DNA of 54,149 nucleotides, taken from positions 1-54,149 of the forward strand of contig NOWV01000309.1 of the NCBI GenBank assembly GCA_003344405.1, written 5' to 3'. This DNA comes from Trichoplax sp. H2. Lineage: Eukaryota; Placozoa; Uniplacotomia; Trichoplacea. A program made the translations under genes and the position numbers. A model generated the notes under the pieces. It ran no database searches, was not told where the DNA came from, and worked only from the letters and a program-made list of their open reading frames with translations. How positions within the stretch are numbered: the stretch's first letter is position 1; each line of letters begins with the position of its first letter. Shown piece by piece: positions 1-11,608 of the stretch.

Positions 1-19
1 CCATTTATTATTTCTATGC

Positions 20-165
20 TTTTACTACTTCATGACCTATTTTCATTCGACTACATTCCATACATACTCTCATTCATCTTATTTTCATTTACTTTACTGC
101 ACTATTATTTATTTTTATTCATCATACTTTCATTTATCTTATTTTCCATTCACGTTACTACTTCT
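20..165. repeat. Imperfect ~60-bp direct repeat, T-rich
   Basis: Two to three diverged copies of a pyrimidine-rich unit with the core CATTCATCTTATTTTCATTT recur about 60 bases apart (near 70 and 130, with a weaker copy near 40). The 73-codon open frame across this stretch is a by-product of the low-complexity sequence and is not called as a gene. Confidence 0.4.
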
Positions 166-352
166 GTTGCTTGTGCCATCCCCACCATCAGATTTAGCCC
201 TAATATAGATACAGTATTACATTGTGACCATCATTAGAGACACTCACCCTGCTTTGCTCGCCATATAGCTTCGGTAATCTATCCATACGTTTCCTTTAAT
301 AAAGGAAGGGAAAATTAACGATATGCCACTATATTTTGCGGTATTCAGCTAT

Positions 353-1215
353 AAAATTATCGGATACAGTGTTCAGATAATTTGTCATACAACAGCAATA
401 AAATTATCGGATATAGTGTTCAGATAAATCGTAGTACAACAGCTGTAAAATTATCGGATACAGTGTTCCGATAACTTGTCATATAACAGCAGGAAAATTA
501 TCGGATATAGTGTTCAGATAACTTGTCATACAACAGCAATAAAATTATCGGATATAGTGTTTAGGTAACTTGCCATACAGTAGCTGTAAAATTATCAGAC
601 ACAGTGTTCGGATGACTTGCTATACAGCGTAAAACTATCTGATAGACTGTTCAAATAACTTGTCATACAGGTACTGTAAGATTATCGGATATACACTTAT
701 ATAGTACACTGCATATTATGCAGTATAATGTAATTTTACAACTATGGTATGGCAGATAAATTGTCATGCAGCAGCTATTAAATTATCGGATACACTGTTC
801 AGATTACTTGCCAGACAGGCGCTGTAAGATTATCGGATATGAATCGCATATTATGCAGTATAATATAATTTTACAGCTACTGTATGGCAATTTATGTAAA
901 CATTATATCCGATACTTTTACAGCAGCTGTTTGACAATTTATCTGAACATTTTATCCGAAAATTTTACCGCTGTTGTATGAAAAACTATCTGAACACTGT
1001 ATCCAATAATTTTACAGCTGCTGTACGGTATGATAATTTATCTGAACGCCATGTCCGATAATTTTACAGCTGTTATGTGACAAGTTATCTGATCACTATA
1101 TCCGATATTTTTACAGCTGCTGTATGACAATGTATCTGAACACTATATCTTATAATTTTACGGCTGCTGTATGACAAGTTATCTAGACACTTTATCGGAT
1201 TATTTTACAGCTGCT
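353..1215. repeat. 47-bp satellite in a foldback arrangement
   Basis: From 353 a 47-bp unit repeats head to tail: AAAATTATCGG starts at 353, 400, 447, 494, 541 and 588, then more loosely to about 835. From about 858 to 1215 the same unit continues in the opposite orientation (CCGATAATTTTACAGC). The orientation flips lie at short palindromes GCATATTATGC at 711-721 and 846-856, with one inverted copy between them. The unit carries its own internal near-palindrome (TTATC ... GATAA). The whole block can fold into a long hairpin, like the terminal arms of Foldback-type elements. I see no transposase next to it. Confidence 0.88.
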
Positions 1216-1220
1216 CGGGC

Positions 1221-1275
1221 GGGGGGGGGGGTTTCTCGTAGATTGCCCGGAGTGTCGGGCAATCTACGAGGAAAC
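1221..1275. repeat. G11 run followed by a 19-bp hairpin
   Basis: Eleven consecutive G (1221-1231) are followed at once by an inverted repeat. The left arm at 1231-1249 pairs with the right arm at 1256-1275 around a 6-base loop, GAGTGT. One extra C makes a single bulge. It sits at the right edge of the 47-bp foldback array and could be that element's terminus or a stalled-replication scar. A similar 11-G run occurs near the telomere at 53415-53425. Confidence 0.85.
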
Positions 1276-1290
1276 CCTTTTTAATAAAAA

Positions 1291-1369
1291 TAAGACCATA
1301 GGATGACGAATACAATACAAAAAAGGGGGTTTTCTCGTTAAAAAATAAGACAATAGGATGACGAATACA
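1291..1369 (+). repeat. Two copies of a 55-bp direct repeat
   Basis: The motif ATAGGATGACGAATACA occurs at about 1298 and 1353, 55 bases apart. A related GTTT-CTCGT segment precedes each copy. This bridges the hairpin and the larger minisatellite to its right. Confidence 0.55.
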
Positions 1370-1379
1370 GTAGTAGAGA

Positions 1380-2760
1380 CAAAAAAAATTTTAGTAAAAG
1401 TTACTCGGCTGAAACTGAGCAAATATAGATAATGCCATCATGGCGATTAGACGTATCAGTAATTCAGTAAAAATGATATGAAGAAGTAAAAAGTATGATG
1501 GAATAGAAAGGAGACATAATAATGGAAAATACGATAGTATAAAATGAGATCAGTGGTAAACCTAGGAATTAGATGATGGTAGTTAACTGGTATACGGTTG
1601 AGTAAAAAAACTCGAAGTACCGTAGTCAAAATAAGTAGTGAGTCTTAAAAATAAATGACGGCGACTATGATCGTGTGGTTGAATAAAAATGATATAAGAT
1701 TCAGTAGCAAAAAACGTGATGAAGTAGTGAATCTTAAAAATAGAAGATGGCGATTACTCATGTACTTAAGAAAGATGATATGAAATGGTAAAAAAGCTAC
1801 AGTGTTATGCAGTAGAAATGAAACGAAATAGCCCATCTTAAAGATAGATGACGCTATAACGCCGATTATTATTTTTAATCATACAGTTGATAGCAAATAA
1901 AATGAGATCAATGTAGCGAACGTTAAAACAAGCGATAACGATTAGACGTCTAGCTGAATAAAAACAGTATGGGATCAGTAGCAAAAGATTTGATAGAATA
2001 GAAATGAAACGAAGGAGCGAGTCTTAAAATAGAATATAGCGTTTAGTCATGCAAATAAGTAAGAAAATAAGATGAATTAGCCGATCTCTTAAGAATAGCT
2101 AAAGGCGATTAATTAGATTCGTGCAGTTGATGGAAAGAAAAATGCGATAGAAGTGAGGAGCCTTAAAAATAGACGATAACGATTACTCGTATAGTCGATT
2201 AAGAATGGTATGAGATTCTATAGCAAAATTTGATGGGAAAAGAAATGAAATGAAGCAACAAGTCTTAAAATAGTAGATGATGACTTATCATGCGGCTGAG
2301 CAAAATGATAGGCAGTAGTACAATAACATGACTAAATAGATATCAAGATGAAGTAATCGATCTAAAAATACATGACAACGATCAATCATGTAGATGATAG
2401 TGAGTTAAAATAAGATGAATTGGTGAAGCTTTAAAATAAAAGATGGCAGTTAGCCTTATAGTTGGGTGATGATGACGCAAAATGGTAAATAACATTGGTA
2501 GGACAAAAATGAGATGAAATAGTGAACTCAAAACGATGAGTGAGGGTGCTTAGTAGGATAGTTGAGTGAAAAATAACATAAAATAGTAACTAAAAAATAC
2601 CTGAAGGAGTAGAAGTGGGATAAAGCGACGCTATTAGTCACGTAATTGACAGTAACTAAAATGGCACGTAGTAACACTGTAGATAAGCAAGACGATGGCA
2701 ATGAAGATGATACTGTGTAAATGAAGTGAAGCATCGCAATATTAATATTAAAAGACTAAA
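1380..2760 (+). repeat. Degenerate ~90-105-bp minisatellite
   Basis: Purine-rich units recur with a loose period of roughly 80-105 bases. Each contains recognisable words in the same order: CTTAAAAATAGATGACG, GCGATTAGTCATG, TTGAATAAAAATGATATGAG, TCAGTAGCAAAA, GAAATGAAACGAAG. CTTAAA starts near 1644, 1733, 1837 and 2023, and weaker copies follow to about 2700. Copies have diverged by substitutions and small indels. The open frames on the minus strand at 1645-1836 and 2528-2734 are low-complexity artefacts. Confidence 0.65.
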
Positions 2761-4875
2761 ATTATTACGTGATAGTGATTAATCGAGTACTTGATCAAAA
2801 AAATACATATACGAGTATGTACTAGTATACAGTACGTGAAAAATGATGATTGCGCAATTTAAAAATAGTGTAAAAATGTCTGAACATCTAAATTGTATTA
2901 TACAAGGAGGAAGGAAAAAAACGCAATAGACGAACTAATCGGGTCATAAAAGTAGTTTTATGTTTGCTATATGATAGCGTATTAGAAAAACGATAAGGTA
3001 TTTCACTTACTTTAGCTGCATTATCAACGTGTAACTTTATTACTTCTGTCGATAAATAACAGTTCCTTAAGTTATAGATATATGATTTGTATTAAATCTC
3101 ATACTAAACCCTATATTTGATTGTCCAGACAAATCGGGCTTTCGGACACTTCTTAAATTAAATCAGATTTACGGTGTCTGGATAATTGAAGTGTTTTCTA
3201 TTTTTAAAAATTTCTATTTTATTCACTACTCTTAATTTAAAGCATTTTATGATCTTATACAGCTGCTTTCAAGCAGAATTTTGTAAAAGATAGCAGGATT
3301 CAGAGTGAATTACCAACGATTTTGGGTTAATTTAGTCTTAAGTACGTACAGCAAACGTTAACTGCAGTACAGTACTCAGGAATCCTGAAAAGCTTTTAAG
3401 AGTCCTTGACTGCATTACTTCACAGGAACCTTCATTTGTCACGCTGATATGATGCTGTACACTATTTACAGAGTTTGGAGATTTCAGGAGTCCTATAGCG
3501 CAAGCAATATCAGTAATGTAGTAGTACTAAACGAATTAGACTTTAACCTTTGCATTTCTTAAAGATTTGTATGATAACAAAATTTAAGGCTACTTCTGCA
3601 ATCTACTTAAATGAATTCATAGATCATAAAAATAATATCATTTCCTGCAAGCAAGATAATGCAATTACTTGGCTAGGACCCTTGACATGATAATCCAGTA
3701 ATCTGGGAAGCGGGTGATCTGTAGTGACAGATACAGTGACAATAGTTAACAATTCCTTATGGCAATCGCACACTACCCTAAGTAGTATTTAGTATTTACT
3801 TTTTAATTACTGAAAATGTGAGAAATTACGCGGTTAGGCCTAGGCCTAATTTGGAATGTAATTAGGATTGCGTCAGCGTAACAAGTTACAGCATATCTTG
3901 CTAAAATTTGGGGAACCGGCGACCTACATTACTGACCATAGAAGTAACAGAAATGCCTGTTATACTGACCACAGTTCGTGCTACTGAGAGATGTCGGAAC
4001 ATCGTACAGTGCCGTCAAAGCAACGCAATCAGTTTCGGCAACGTGCTGCTACAGTACACAGAGATTGTTGCTGTTACACAAGCAGAAGTATTAGTGTTAT
4101 ACGCACTTGCAAAAAAGTTTTATTTCTCAAAACATTGCAAATCAATTTTAGGAGTCTACGCGTTCAGTCAAATATATATCTTATATACTTTTGCACGTAT
4201 CTTATATCATTTTGCACGTATAAAATTGTAAACCTTGCTATGAAAATACTGTGTACTATAAGCAAAATCATGATAACAGTTCATGAATAAAATTTAATTT
4301 AAAACATTTAGCAGCAGATAACTACTTAGTATGAGTCATCGCGAGATGTAGCAAGTCCGAGAATTAATATCGTCTGAATAATATAACTTGCTTTCCCGTC
4401 CAGCAGCTCGGTATTGAACTTATACGCCCGTATAAGATCGATTCCTAATCATCGCGGCTTTCAGGAATAGGAAGATGTAGTAAACTGCTATTTTGAAGCT
4501 CAGGTAAGAAATCACTCTTAAGCTTAAGATAGTGTACTGCATTCGTTCACGATTGCGTGCTAATCTACGTGTCTACAAGCTACTTGAATGTACTGTTTAC
4601 AATGGCACATTGCAGAATTTAAGAATTGTTCGTACAGTATGTTGCATTCTAAGAATGCCACCGTACTATCCTACCCGTTGCCATACATGATGATGATAAA
4701 TTCTTATTAAAAGTACTAATTTGCGAGGTACATTACTTTTGCCTGACTCAGTTTTTAATAAGTTACGAGTATTTATTTATGTGTTCGTGCTAGAGTACTA
4801 TATATGGATAAAACATAATACTAATAAGTCAAATGCTTCACTAATTATATAATTAGGAGTACATGAACTATAGTG
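2761..4875. other. AT-rich intergenic region, no convincing gene
   Basis: No exon matching a known family was found on either strand. The longest open frame of the window lies here (next entry) but has no recognisable domain. Some TACAGTACAGTACTC-like words occur near 3362 without the density seen in the promoter clusters. The right edge is the 3' end of the minus-strand SGPL1 gene. Confidence 0.5.
3953..4234 (+). CDS. Hypothetical 93-codon ORF, probably not a gene
   Basis: From the first ATG at 3953 the frame is open for 93 codons; counting from the preceding TTG at 3908 it is 107. The C-terminal part is hydrophobic and aromatic and comes from a 21-bp tandem duplication, TCTTATAT..TTTTGCACGTA at 4179-4199 and 4200-4220, which keeps frame. 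A second frame is also open over 3991-4290, which suggests base composition rather than selection. No known domain is seen and there is no promoter cluster nearby. Confidence 0.12.
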
Positions 4876-7800
4876 CTAAGTCTTATATATTCCATCTAAA
4901 AAAGCATTTGTTAAGTCTGTAATAATGGATCGATCCGGTATAGTTTGAGCCATTCCGTACATTGCTGCCTGGAATAAAATGATTTGCTCATAAATCACGT
5001 TTATCAGCTGTGAAGCTACGTAGAATACAACCATTAGTTACCCTTCAGAGCATTTCAGTAATTGCACTGTACTTACAGATCCAATTGGTGTCTTTCGTGG
5101 TTCTTGTATTAGCTGTGCTGCTACTTCTTTTATATCTCTTAAAAATTTGGTGACTACTCCGGGTTGGGTATGGGTCATGGTGCAACAAATGTGGATACTA
5201 TCTCATTGATGATAAACGAAAGAGATTGTGAAAAGCTTGCAGCATTATGAGTTTTTATAACTTCTAGCTATTGATTCGTTTTATTGCCAAATGGCTAATA
5301 GTGATCACCTCGGGGGAAACTGCAGAGCGTTCAGATTCCATCCTTTATCCGACATTAACTGGTTTAGCTGATATATGTCGAAGTCTTTGGAACCAATTGC
5401 TATGACACTTAGCTTAGGGTCACCAAGAACGTAGAGCCCGTCAACTTCCTTAATCCTTAATAAATCGATTAGGGCGTAATATCAACAAATACACTATATA
5501 CATATCAATGTGAAGTTAATTACCGCTATAAATACAGTTACTTACCGATCTTTAATCCTCTGAGCTGCTTTAATAATTTTTTTTGTTGATTTAACGTATC
5601 CTGGAACACAAGCAAGTATAGGAAGCTTTAATTACTATCAAAAACATTTCAGCATTGTTCGTTTCTCATTATTCCAATGCAGTTTATAGTGCTGACGAAT
5701 ATTCGACAATGCACGCGTACGTTCAACGCAAGCAATGAAGTACTAAATGAAGGTGATGCTGCAGAAAGTGCTAGAGCAATTGCATATGCAGAATTGATCG
5801 ATACTGCGATATAAATTGCTTACAGAAAGGTTTGCGTGAAAAATTTTGAAAAGTAGAGATTAAAATAGGGTAGGAAAACTACGCGCAATTTAGAACTGCG
5901 AACGCGTGAGTGTTACCAAAGGAGATACGTGATGCCTGAATGATTGTTTTGGCGCCTTACGTATGCGAGTGTAAGTGGCTAAAACGTTAACCCACTAGTT
6001 AGTAATAGTACTAGTAACTATTAAAAAATTTTAAAGTTCTGCTTTACACTTAAGAATCGCTTTCCATCAAGTTAGATGATGTCAAACTACAGGGCGTAAT
6101 TATTACATTTAGCATCAAGTGTGGATCTTTCATAAATTCGTAAACACTATTAAAAGTAGAAGTGAGCTTTTACACTAATTATACATATACCTGACCATCC
6201 CATTGAGACCATAGCTGCCCAGCAACCAGCAATTACCGCGCCAGATCTACTGCCAGCTATGGAAGGGGAGGCGTATATGCCTCCTGGCCAGTCACTAACT
6301 GAAAAATACTGTAGCGATCCAATCTGTTAGATGTTTCGTCTAGATTAAGCAGTTTTAATTGGTATTTAGTACTTATTAATTATTGCTGTAGCAAATTCTA
6401 GTACCTGCAGATGTCGTTGTTCTATATGTCTGTATAAAACTACAGACGAACCCTTTGGTGCAAATCCATACTATTGAAAAAAAGGGCTTATTATACGGCG
6501 GCGCATCAGGAAGCGTAGCCAAATAACAATGCCGTATTAAATTGAATTTTTGAGATAGTCCGCATAAAAGACCAAGCTAACCTTGTGAGTGTCAGCGGAT
6601 ATGCTAGTTACTCCTTCAACTGCAAAATCGAACTGAACATCATCGTACCTTGAAAAAGATATGTATTATATTAGTACGTGAGCTTATTATAGCAGTGTGT
6701 ATACTATATTCGTACCCAGCTTCATTTAGAAATGGTAGCAGAAATCCTCCTAGACAACAATCAACGTGAAAACCGATTCCTCTAGAAACAGCAATCTACA
6801 GTATAACGACGAGTTGCCAATTAATCAAAGAAATAGAAGATCACCGATTTGTAAGACAATATAATTGTAGTTTACACAACAAGGTCACGAAATGTTATGA
6901 TTTATTAAAATTTCTTTGACAAGAAACGTTTAATCTGTAAAGTACTTGCGCAATACTCTTAACGTCATCGATTATTCCATGCGGATATTGAGGTGCTGAA
7001 GCAACTAGCTAACAATTATAATGCAAAATATTAGTCTATGGACATTCAAGCAGATACGTTGAGTCAAACAGTAAATACTTAACCAAAACAGTGTTGCTAG
7101 TTATAGCCCTTCGCATGGCCTAAAAATTGAGAAAATTAATTTCGCATATGTTATCTTGTATCTGCTTTTGAAAAGATCAGTTATTTCGCATGAATTGAAA
7201 TCATTATGCATGCGTCAATTGATTAATTAATTATAGGGAATAAATATTCGCATCTATTACGAATTCTACAAGTGGCAGCATATGAACCTTAATTAAAGAT
7301 CCTATACCAAGATACAGGTATTCGCTATTCTTAAACGTTTTATTATTTTATACGCGTTTGAGCAGAATTCTTATTGTACAGTACGTACAGGTATGACACA
7401 TATTGGTGATTTTAGAGCTAGTTAGCTTTGTGAATTAGCGTCTACTTTGTACAATAATATTTGACGAGACTAGAGCATCTAAATTATTGCATTTATTTTC
7501 TACAAGGTTTTCATCAACGAAACACTTCAAATATTTTTCTCAATTTACAGTGATCACAATGGACAAAGTAGTGAAAACGTTATAACGGATCCTCCCTTCA
7601 AGACATAGTTAAGTACAGTATATAAAGTGCATCTGTAAATAGTGTACGGCCTACATACACAGCTACTGCGAGTTGATCAAACAGCTTCTAAGTTGTGTAT
7701 TCAACCAAACAATTCGGGTGGTTATATGATACGGTAATAGTTCATCAGTAATGTAATAGTGATGCAATAGCAATTAAAGCCAACGAAGTCGAAGTAATAA

Positions 7801-10800
7801 TAGTCTCAAAGCTAACGATTTATGAGAAATTTGTTAACGAGCACAGGGCAAGTATGATATTCGGCAATTTTATTGCGATGCTGCAACACTCACAGTTAAA
7901 TCGGCTTGAAAGTTCGTATCTACAGGAACAGAAATTAATTTCAATCCGAAATATTCGCATGCCTGTTGAGGGAGACAGCAACTTTACTTTGATATTAAAT
8001 AACATTAAGTCTTGATACGTAAAAGTCAGTCATGTTCAAGTTTGTCATTTTCTACCTTGTTGAAAGCTGCATGAGCGGTTACTGGTGCGACTCTAGCATT
8101 TGTTCATGAAATTTAACAATTTATATTTTTGTTGAAATACGAGAATACACTTGCATGTAGGCATATATATGATATGAAAATGTTGGTACACACACGTATA
8201 GTACATGTAGTATCCGCTAGGAGGTAATGCTTATTACAGGAATATGAATCAAAGTGTATAATTTCCGGTAGTAATATGCAGTTTAATACGAGAGGAATAA
8301 AGAGTATGCTTATTTGGCACGAGTTACTAACATTTCCGGATGAGAAATACCCAGTTTGTAACCTTTATTCCTATATGAGAGACAAGCCATTAAAATACTT
8401 TCAGTTCCACCAGAAGTTACCTAGACAGAGTGGGCAGTTTGCTGATATTAGAAAAAGATTTTGGGAATCCCTAATGAATTTGAAACCAAATTCTGCGTAA
8501 CTTAACAGGATGTACCGAACTCACTGTGGTTTTATAGAATGGATTTTTAATAAATTAACAGTTTACAGCATGTACTATTCCTTACCGAACCACAGGATGT
8601 ACTGCTTCCATGAAATAGACCTAAGCACATTCTGATAACTTCAGCTTCCATTTTAACGACTGATAGCAAATTTTGTAAACATTGAAACGTAGAGTTACAA
8701 TTACGTTTATTTAATTTCTTATATATCATCCAGCCTTAGACTAAGATCACTAATTAATTGCGGTCATGAGTTTACTTTCAGTTGTTAGGCTGACTATTAT
8801 TAAGAATATATTATGCTGGAAGCAAGTAGTTATACATAGTAAGATTAAAATATACATGGCTTACCTCCGGGAAATACATCTGAGTGTAATGGATTACTCC
8901 ATAAGAATCTTTCGTATACCTATTTCGGCAATGTAAATATTCTAAGTTCGGTACTGTATGGGCGGTTACTGTATAGCGCGATAAGCGCTGTAATTACGCT
9001 TAATTAAGATCCGAACAGTTATAGTTCTTGAATAGGTGACTAGATTTTTGAGAGTGCTTTACATAAATTCTATATGTTTACCTTGGTAATCAACTTAGTC
9101 AGCTCTTTGTCGTAATTATAAACAGTTCCGGAAACATTTCCTTTTTTCCAGTTAACTTGACCTTCAAATGTCATTATCATCGTAGACCTTCGTAAGTGAG
9201 GAATGTTTATAAGGAATGTCTATCTTATGGTCTATCTTGTAATACCTATGAGTTCGTAGTTATCAATGAGGGTAAATATTTCATCCTAAAGAAAGCAAAT
9301 TCAATACATGCAGGTAAGAATTAGCGTGACGTTACATTTGTCCTTATACTGTATATTGGATTGTAGGAGTAATGATTACGTTAGGAATGAGTAAGTAATT
9401 CCTTTACTATAATTACTGTAACATGCAACTCCAACGGATAATGTTAAAACAATAATTAAATGCACTTACGTGTTTCATTCCAGCGTGTGGAAGCTTTTAA
9501 TGTTACGGATATAAAAGATTCGAAATTACAGTTAAGGCAATTGCTCTTAGCACGATTGGATAAGAATATAAATAGCCTTACCTTTTGTAAATAAGTAAGG
9601 TCTGTTTTAGAGTTAAAAAGTGAGTTTTGCAGTTCTTTACAGGCTTTGTCTATCTCGTCCTGGATCTGTTACAGAAATCGTAATTCAGATTAAATGCAGT
9701 AGTACAACTAGGCAGCTAAGCGGTTTACTGAGTACGTATACGCTTGCTGACTCATAATTGCAATTAAGATTATTCACAGGCACATTACCGTTTTTAAAAA
9801 TAACTCTCAAAGTTTCTTAAGATTTACACTGAACTATGCTTTTTATTCCATTGTACAGTATTAAAGATATTTTTGGATTATAAAACTTTGGACACCTAAC
9901 TCTACTGATTACATTAATTCTGGATTCTAAAAACTGTTTAATATTGCTGGCTTGAATATAGAGTTCCACTGGAATATCTTATCAGGGAAAGCGATCTTAT
10001 AACTTAATCACATTAAATGACTGATACGAGCACAGCATTAGCTTAGAATCTTCAAATACTGAAAAGCTATTAAGATTTGAGATGAACTTTGGAATACGAG
10101 GAATCTACAGAGATTAAAATACTCAGATTCGAAGTCATCGATAATTTGGTAATTCATTATGTACAAGCTAGTTTATTACGCGGTTTCTATTTATACAGAA
10201 TTAAGGTGGTGTACTATGTCCCTCATATTCCATTAGCAATAAACCGCGCTAGTAACGCGGACAAATATAGAAATTTTACAATATGATAATTAATCATATT
10301 TCTTTGACGAGCAAAGATTACGCAAACGCGTAATCGTTTAAAATGCAAACTTGTCATGTGTATTGATATTTTATACCTTCTTCCCAATGTATGGTAGCCG
10401 GCGTATTGAATAAAAAAACCATCGTCGCGTTTTGGTAAAGATCCTTCGTGCGTCTGCCATTTTCGTGTATAGTAACCAGACCATGTTCAATCATAATAAT
10501 TATATAATCAACACATGAGATACGCGCGTATTGTCATATTCCACCACATTTCGAAATAAATTATAATTTCAAGAGGATTAAGATTATTCCTAAAAAGGAA
10601 GGGAAAGCTAATTATTTTGCAAATCATTGTTGCAACTACTTACCACGCCTTGGATTTGAGCGTAAAATAAGATAAAAGAAAATCGTTGCTGTTATGGTAT
10701 AGCACACAACCTACAGAATAAAACATAAAATTGGCCGAGACAGTCTTAAATCACTGTTTTATTTTTATTTACTAAGCAACAAGCAATTCAATGTTTTAAA

Positions 10801-11079
10801 TCTCAATACGATTGCAAGTTACGCGCACGATGTACAGGAGAGACTCTAATATCTGAAGATCGTGTAGATGATTAATATAATATAATTTAATATTATAATC
10901 ACACGCATAACTGTCCGAAAGGTAGTGATGAAGTTACGAATAATAAGCACTTTGTTATCGGTAATATTACATTATATACTCGCACTCGCATGTACAGTAT
11001 GTACGCATTTGAGGTTACACACCTGCCAAGATTCGTGTTTTGAAAAAAGAACATTTATTGCTTCTCGTAAAGATTTCAT
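4876..11079 (-). CDS. SGPL1: Sphingosine-1-phosphate lyase (22 exons)
   Basis: PLP-dependent enzyme of the ER membrane that cleaves sphingosine-1-phosphate to hexadecenal and phosphoethanolamine, the exit step of sphingolipid breakdown. Exons 5' to 3': 11079-11023, 10710-10644, 10453-10377, 9665-9582, 9493-9470, 9285-9246, 9161-9082, 8919-8865, 8659-8586, 8420-8363, 8090-8056, 7962-7894, 7119-7084, 7008-6946, 6795-6716, 6648-6582, 6470-6405, 6308-6191, 5600-5546, 5455-5309, 5197-5077, 4968-4876. They sum to 1566 nt, 521 residues (human about 568), all GT-AG and in phase. Visible in order: start MKSLREAI, a membrane segment (about residues 20-36), [28 protein letters not shown], the PLP lysine in SADTHK (about K322), [22 protein letters not shown], and the tail [14 protein letters not shown]. 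An in-frame stop precedes the ATG. About ten residues present in human are missing between exons 10 and 11; a missed microexon or a true loop deletion are both possible. Head to head with PFDN1. Confidence 0.95.
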
Positions 11080-11266
11080 TGCATACAGTGTTTTACATTC
11101 CAGTTGCTAACGTAGTTCATCGATCAGGTAACAGTCAATACCAGTGTAAGATTAATAAAAAAATGCAAAGGCAGTTTTACTTCCTTTTTACGGTGTACTG
11201 TACTGCTTTTTAACTAGTCGACTACCTCCTACCTGCTTTAAAATTCATACAGTATTTCATTCACTA

Positions 11267-11495
11267 GACATACTGTACAGTTGACAAGACAGGACACTTG
11301 CGTTAAGCTCCGCCCTCATACTGTACTGTACGGTACAGTAAAGTACAGTACTGCAGATCCGGTTTGGGTCATTGCTGTACAGTACATACTGTACTATACT
11401 GTACTGTACATTGAAGGTAAAAACTTAAAATCACAACTTCCTTGTACTGTACGTACAGTGCAGTACTGTACAGTATACTGTACAGTACAGTAATA
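11267..11495. promoter_or_regulatory. TACTG/CAGTA palindrome cluster, shared SGPL1/PFDN1 promoter region
   Basis: In the 529-base gap between the divergent start codons of SGPL1 (11079) and PFDN1 (11609) lie many TACTGTAC, GTACAGTA and TACTGTACAGTA words in both orientations, densest at 11320-11415 and 11445-11493. The element is a pentanucleotide repeat in inverted arrangement. A bidirectional promoter role is inferred from position and from its recurrence upstream of the other genes. The 70-codon frame at 11281-11493 is made of this repeat. Confidence 0.6.
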
Positions 11496-11608
11496 TAAAG
11501 TCGTTGCAATACAGTATTATAATAAATAAATATAATTAATTATTACAGTATTACATTATTATTATTATTATTATTATAATATCTTCAAATTGCCAAGCAT
11601 CTACTAAC

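Noticed and set aside
353-1215. CRISPR-like array (47-bp units)
   Set aside because: Units are contiguous with no unique spacers, they reverse orientation, and the genome is clearly eukaryotic.
7005-7083. Non-canonical splice site before the SAPQYPHG exon of SGPL1
   Set aside because: Using the acceptor TTGTTAG|CTAGTT restores a normal GT-AG intron in phase 0.
7820-8005. Apparent frameshift in SGPL1 after the ACEYFGLKL exon
   Set aside because: The break vanished once the donor ACT|GTGAGT and the 36-base exon at 7119-7084 were found; the gene is intact.
8276-8500. 74-codon plus-strand ORF
   Set aside because: Shadow of an SGPL1 exon (VTSGGTES) and its intron on the other strand.
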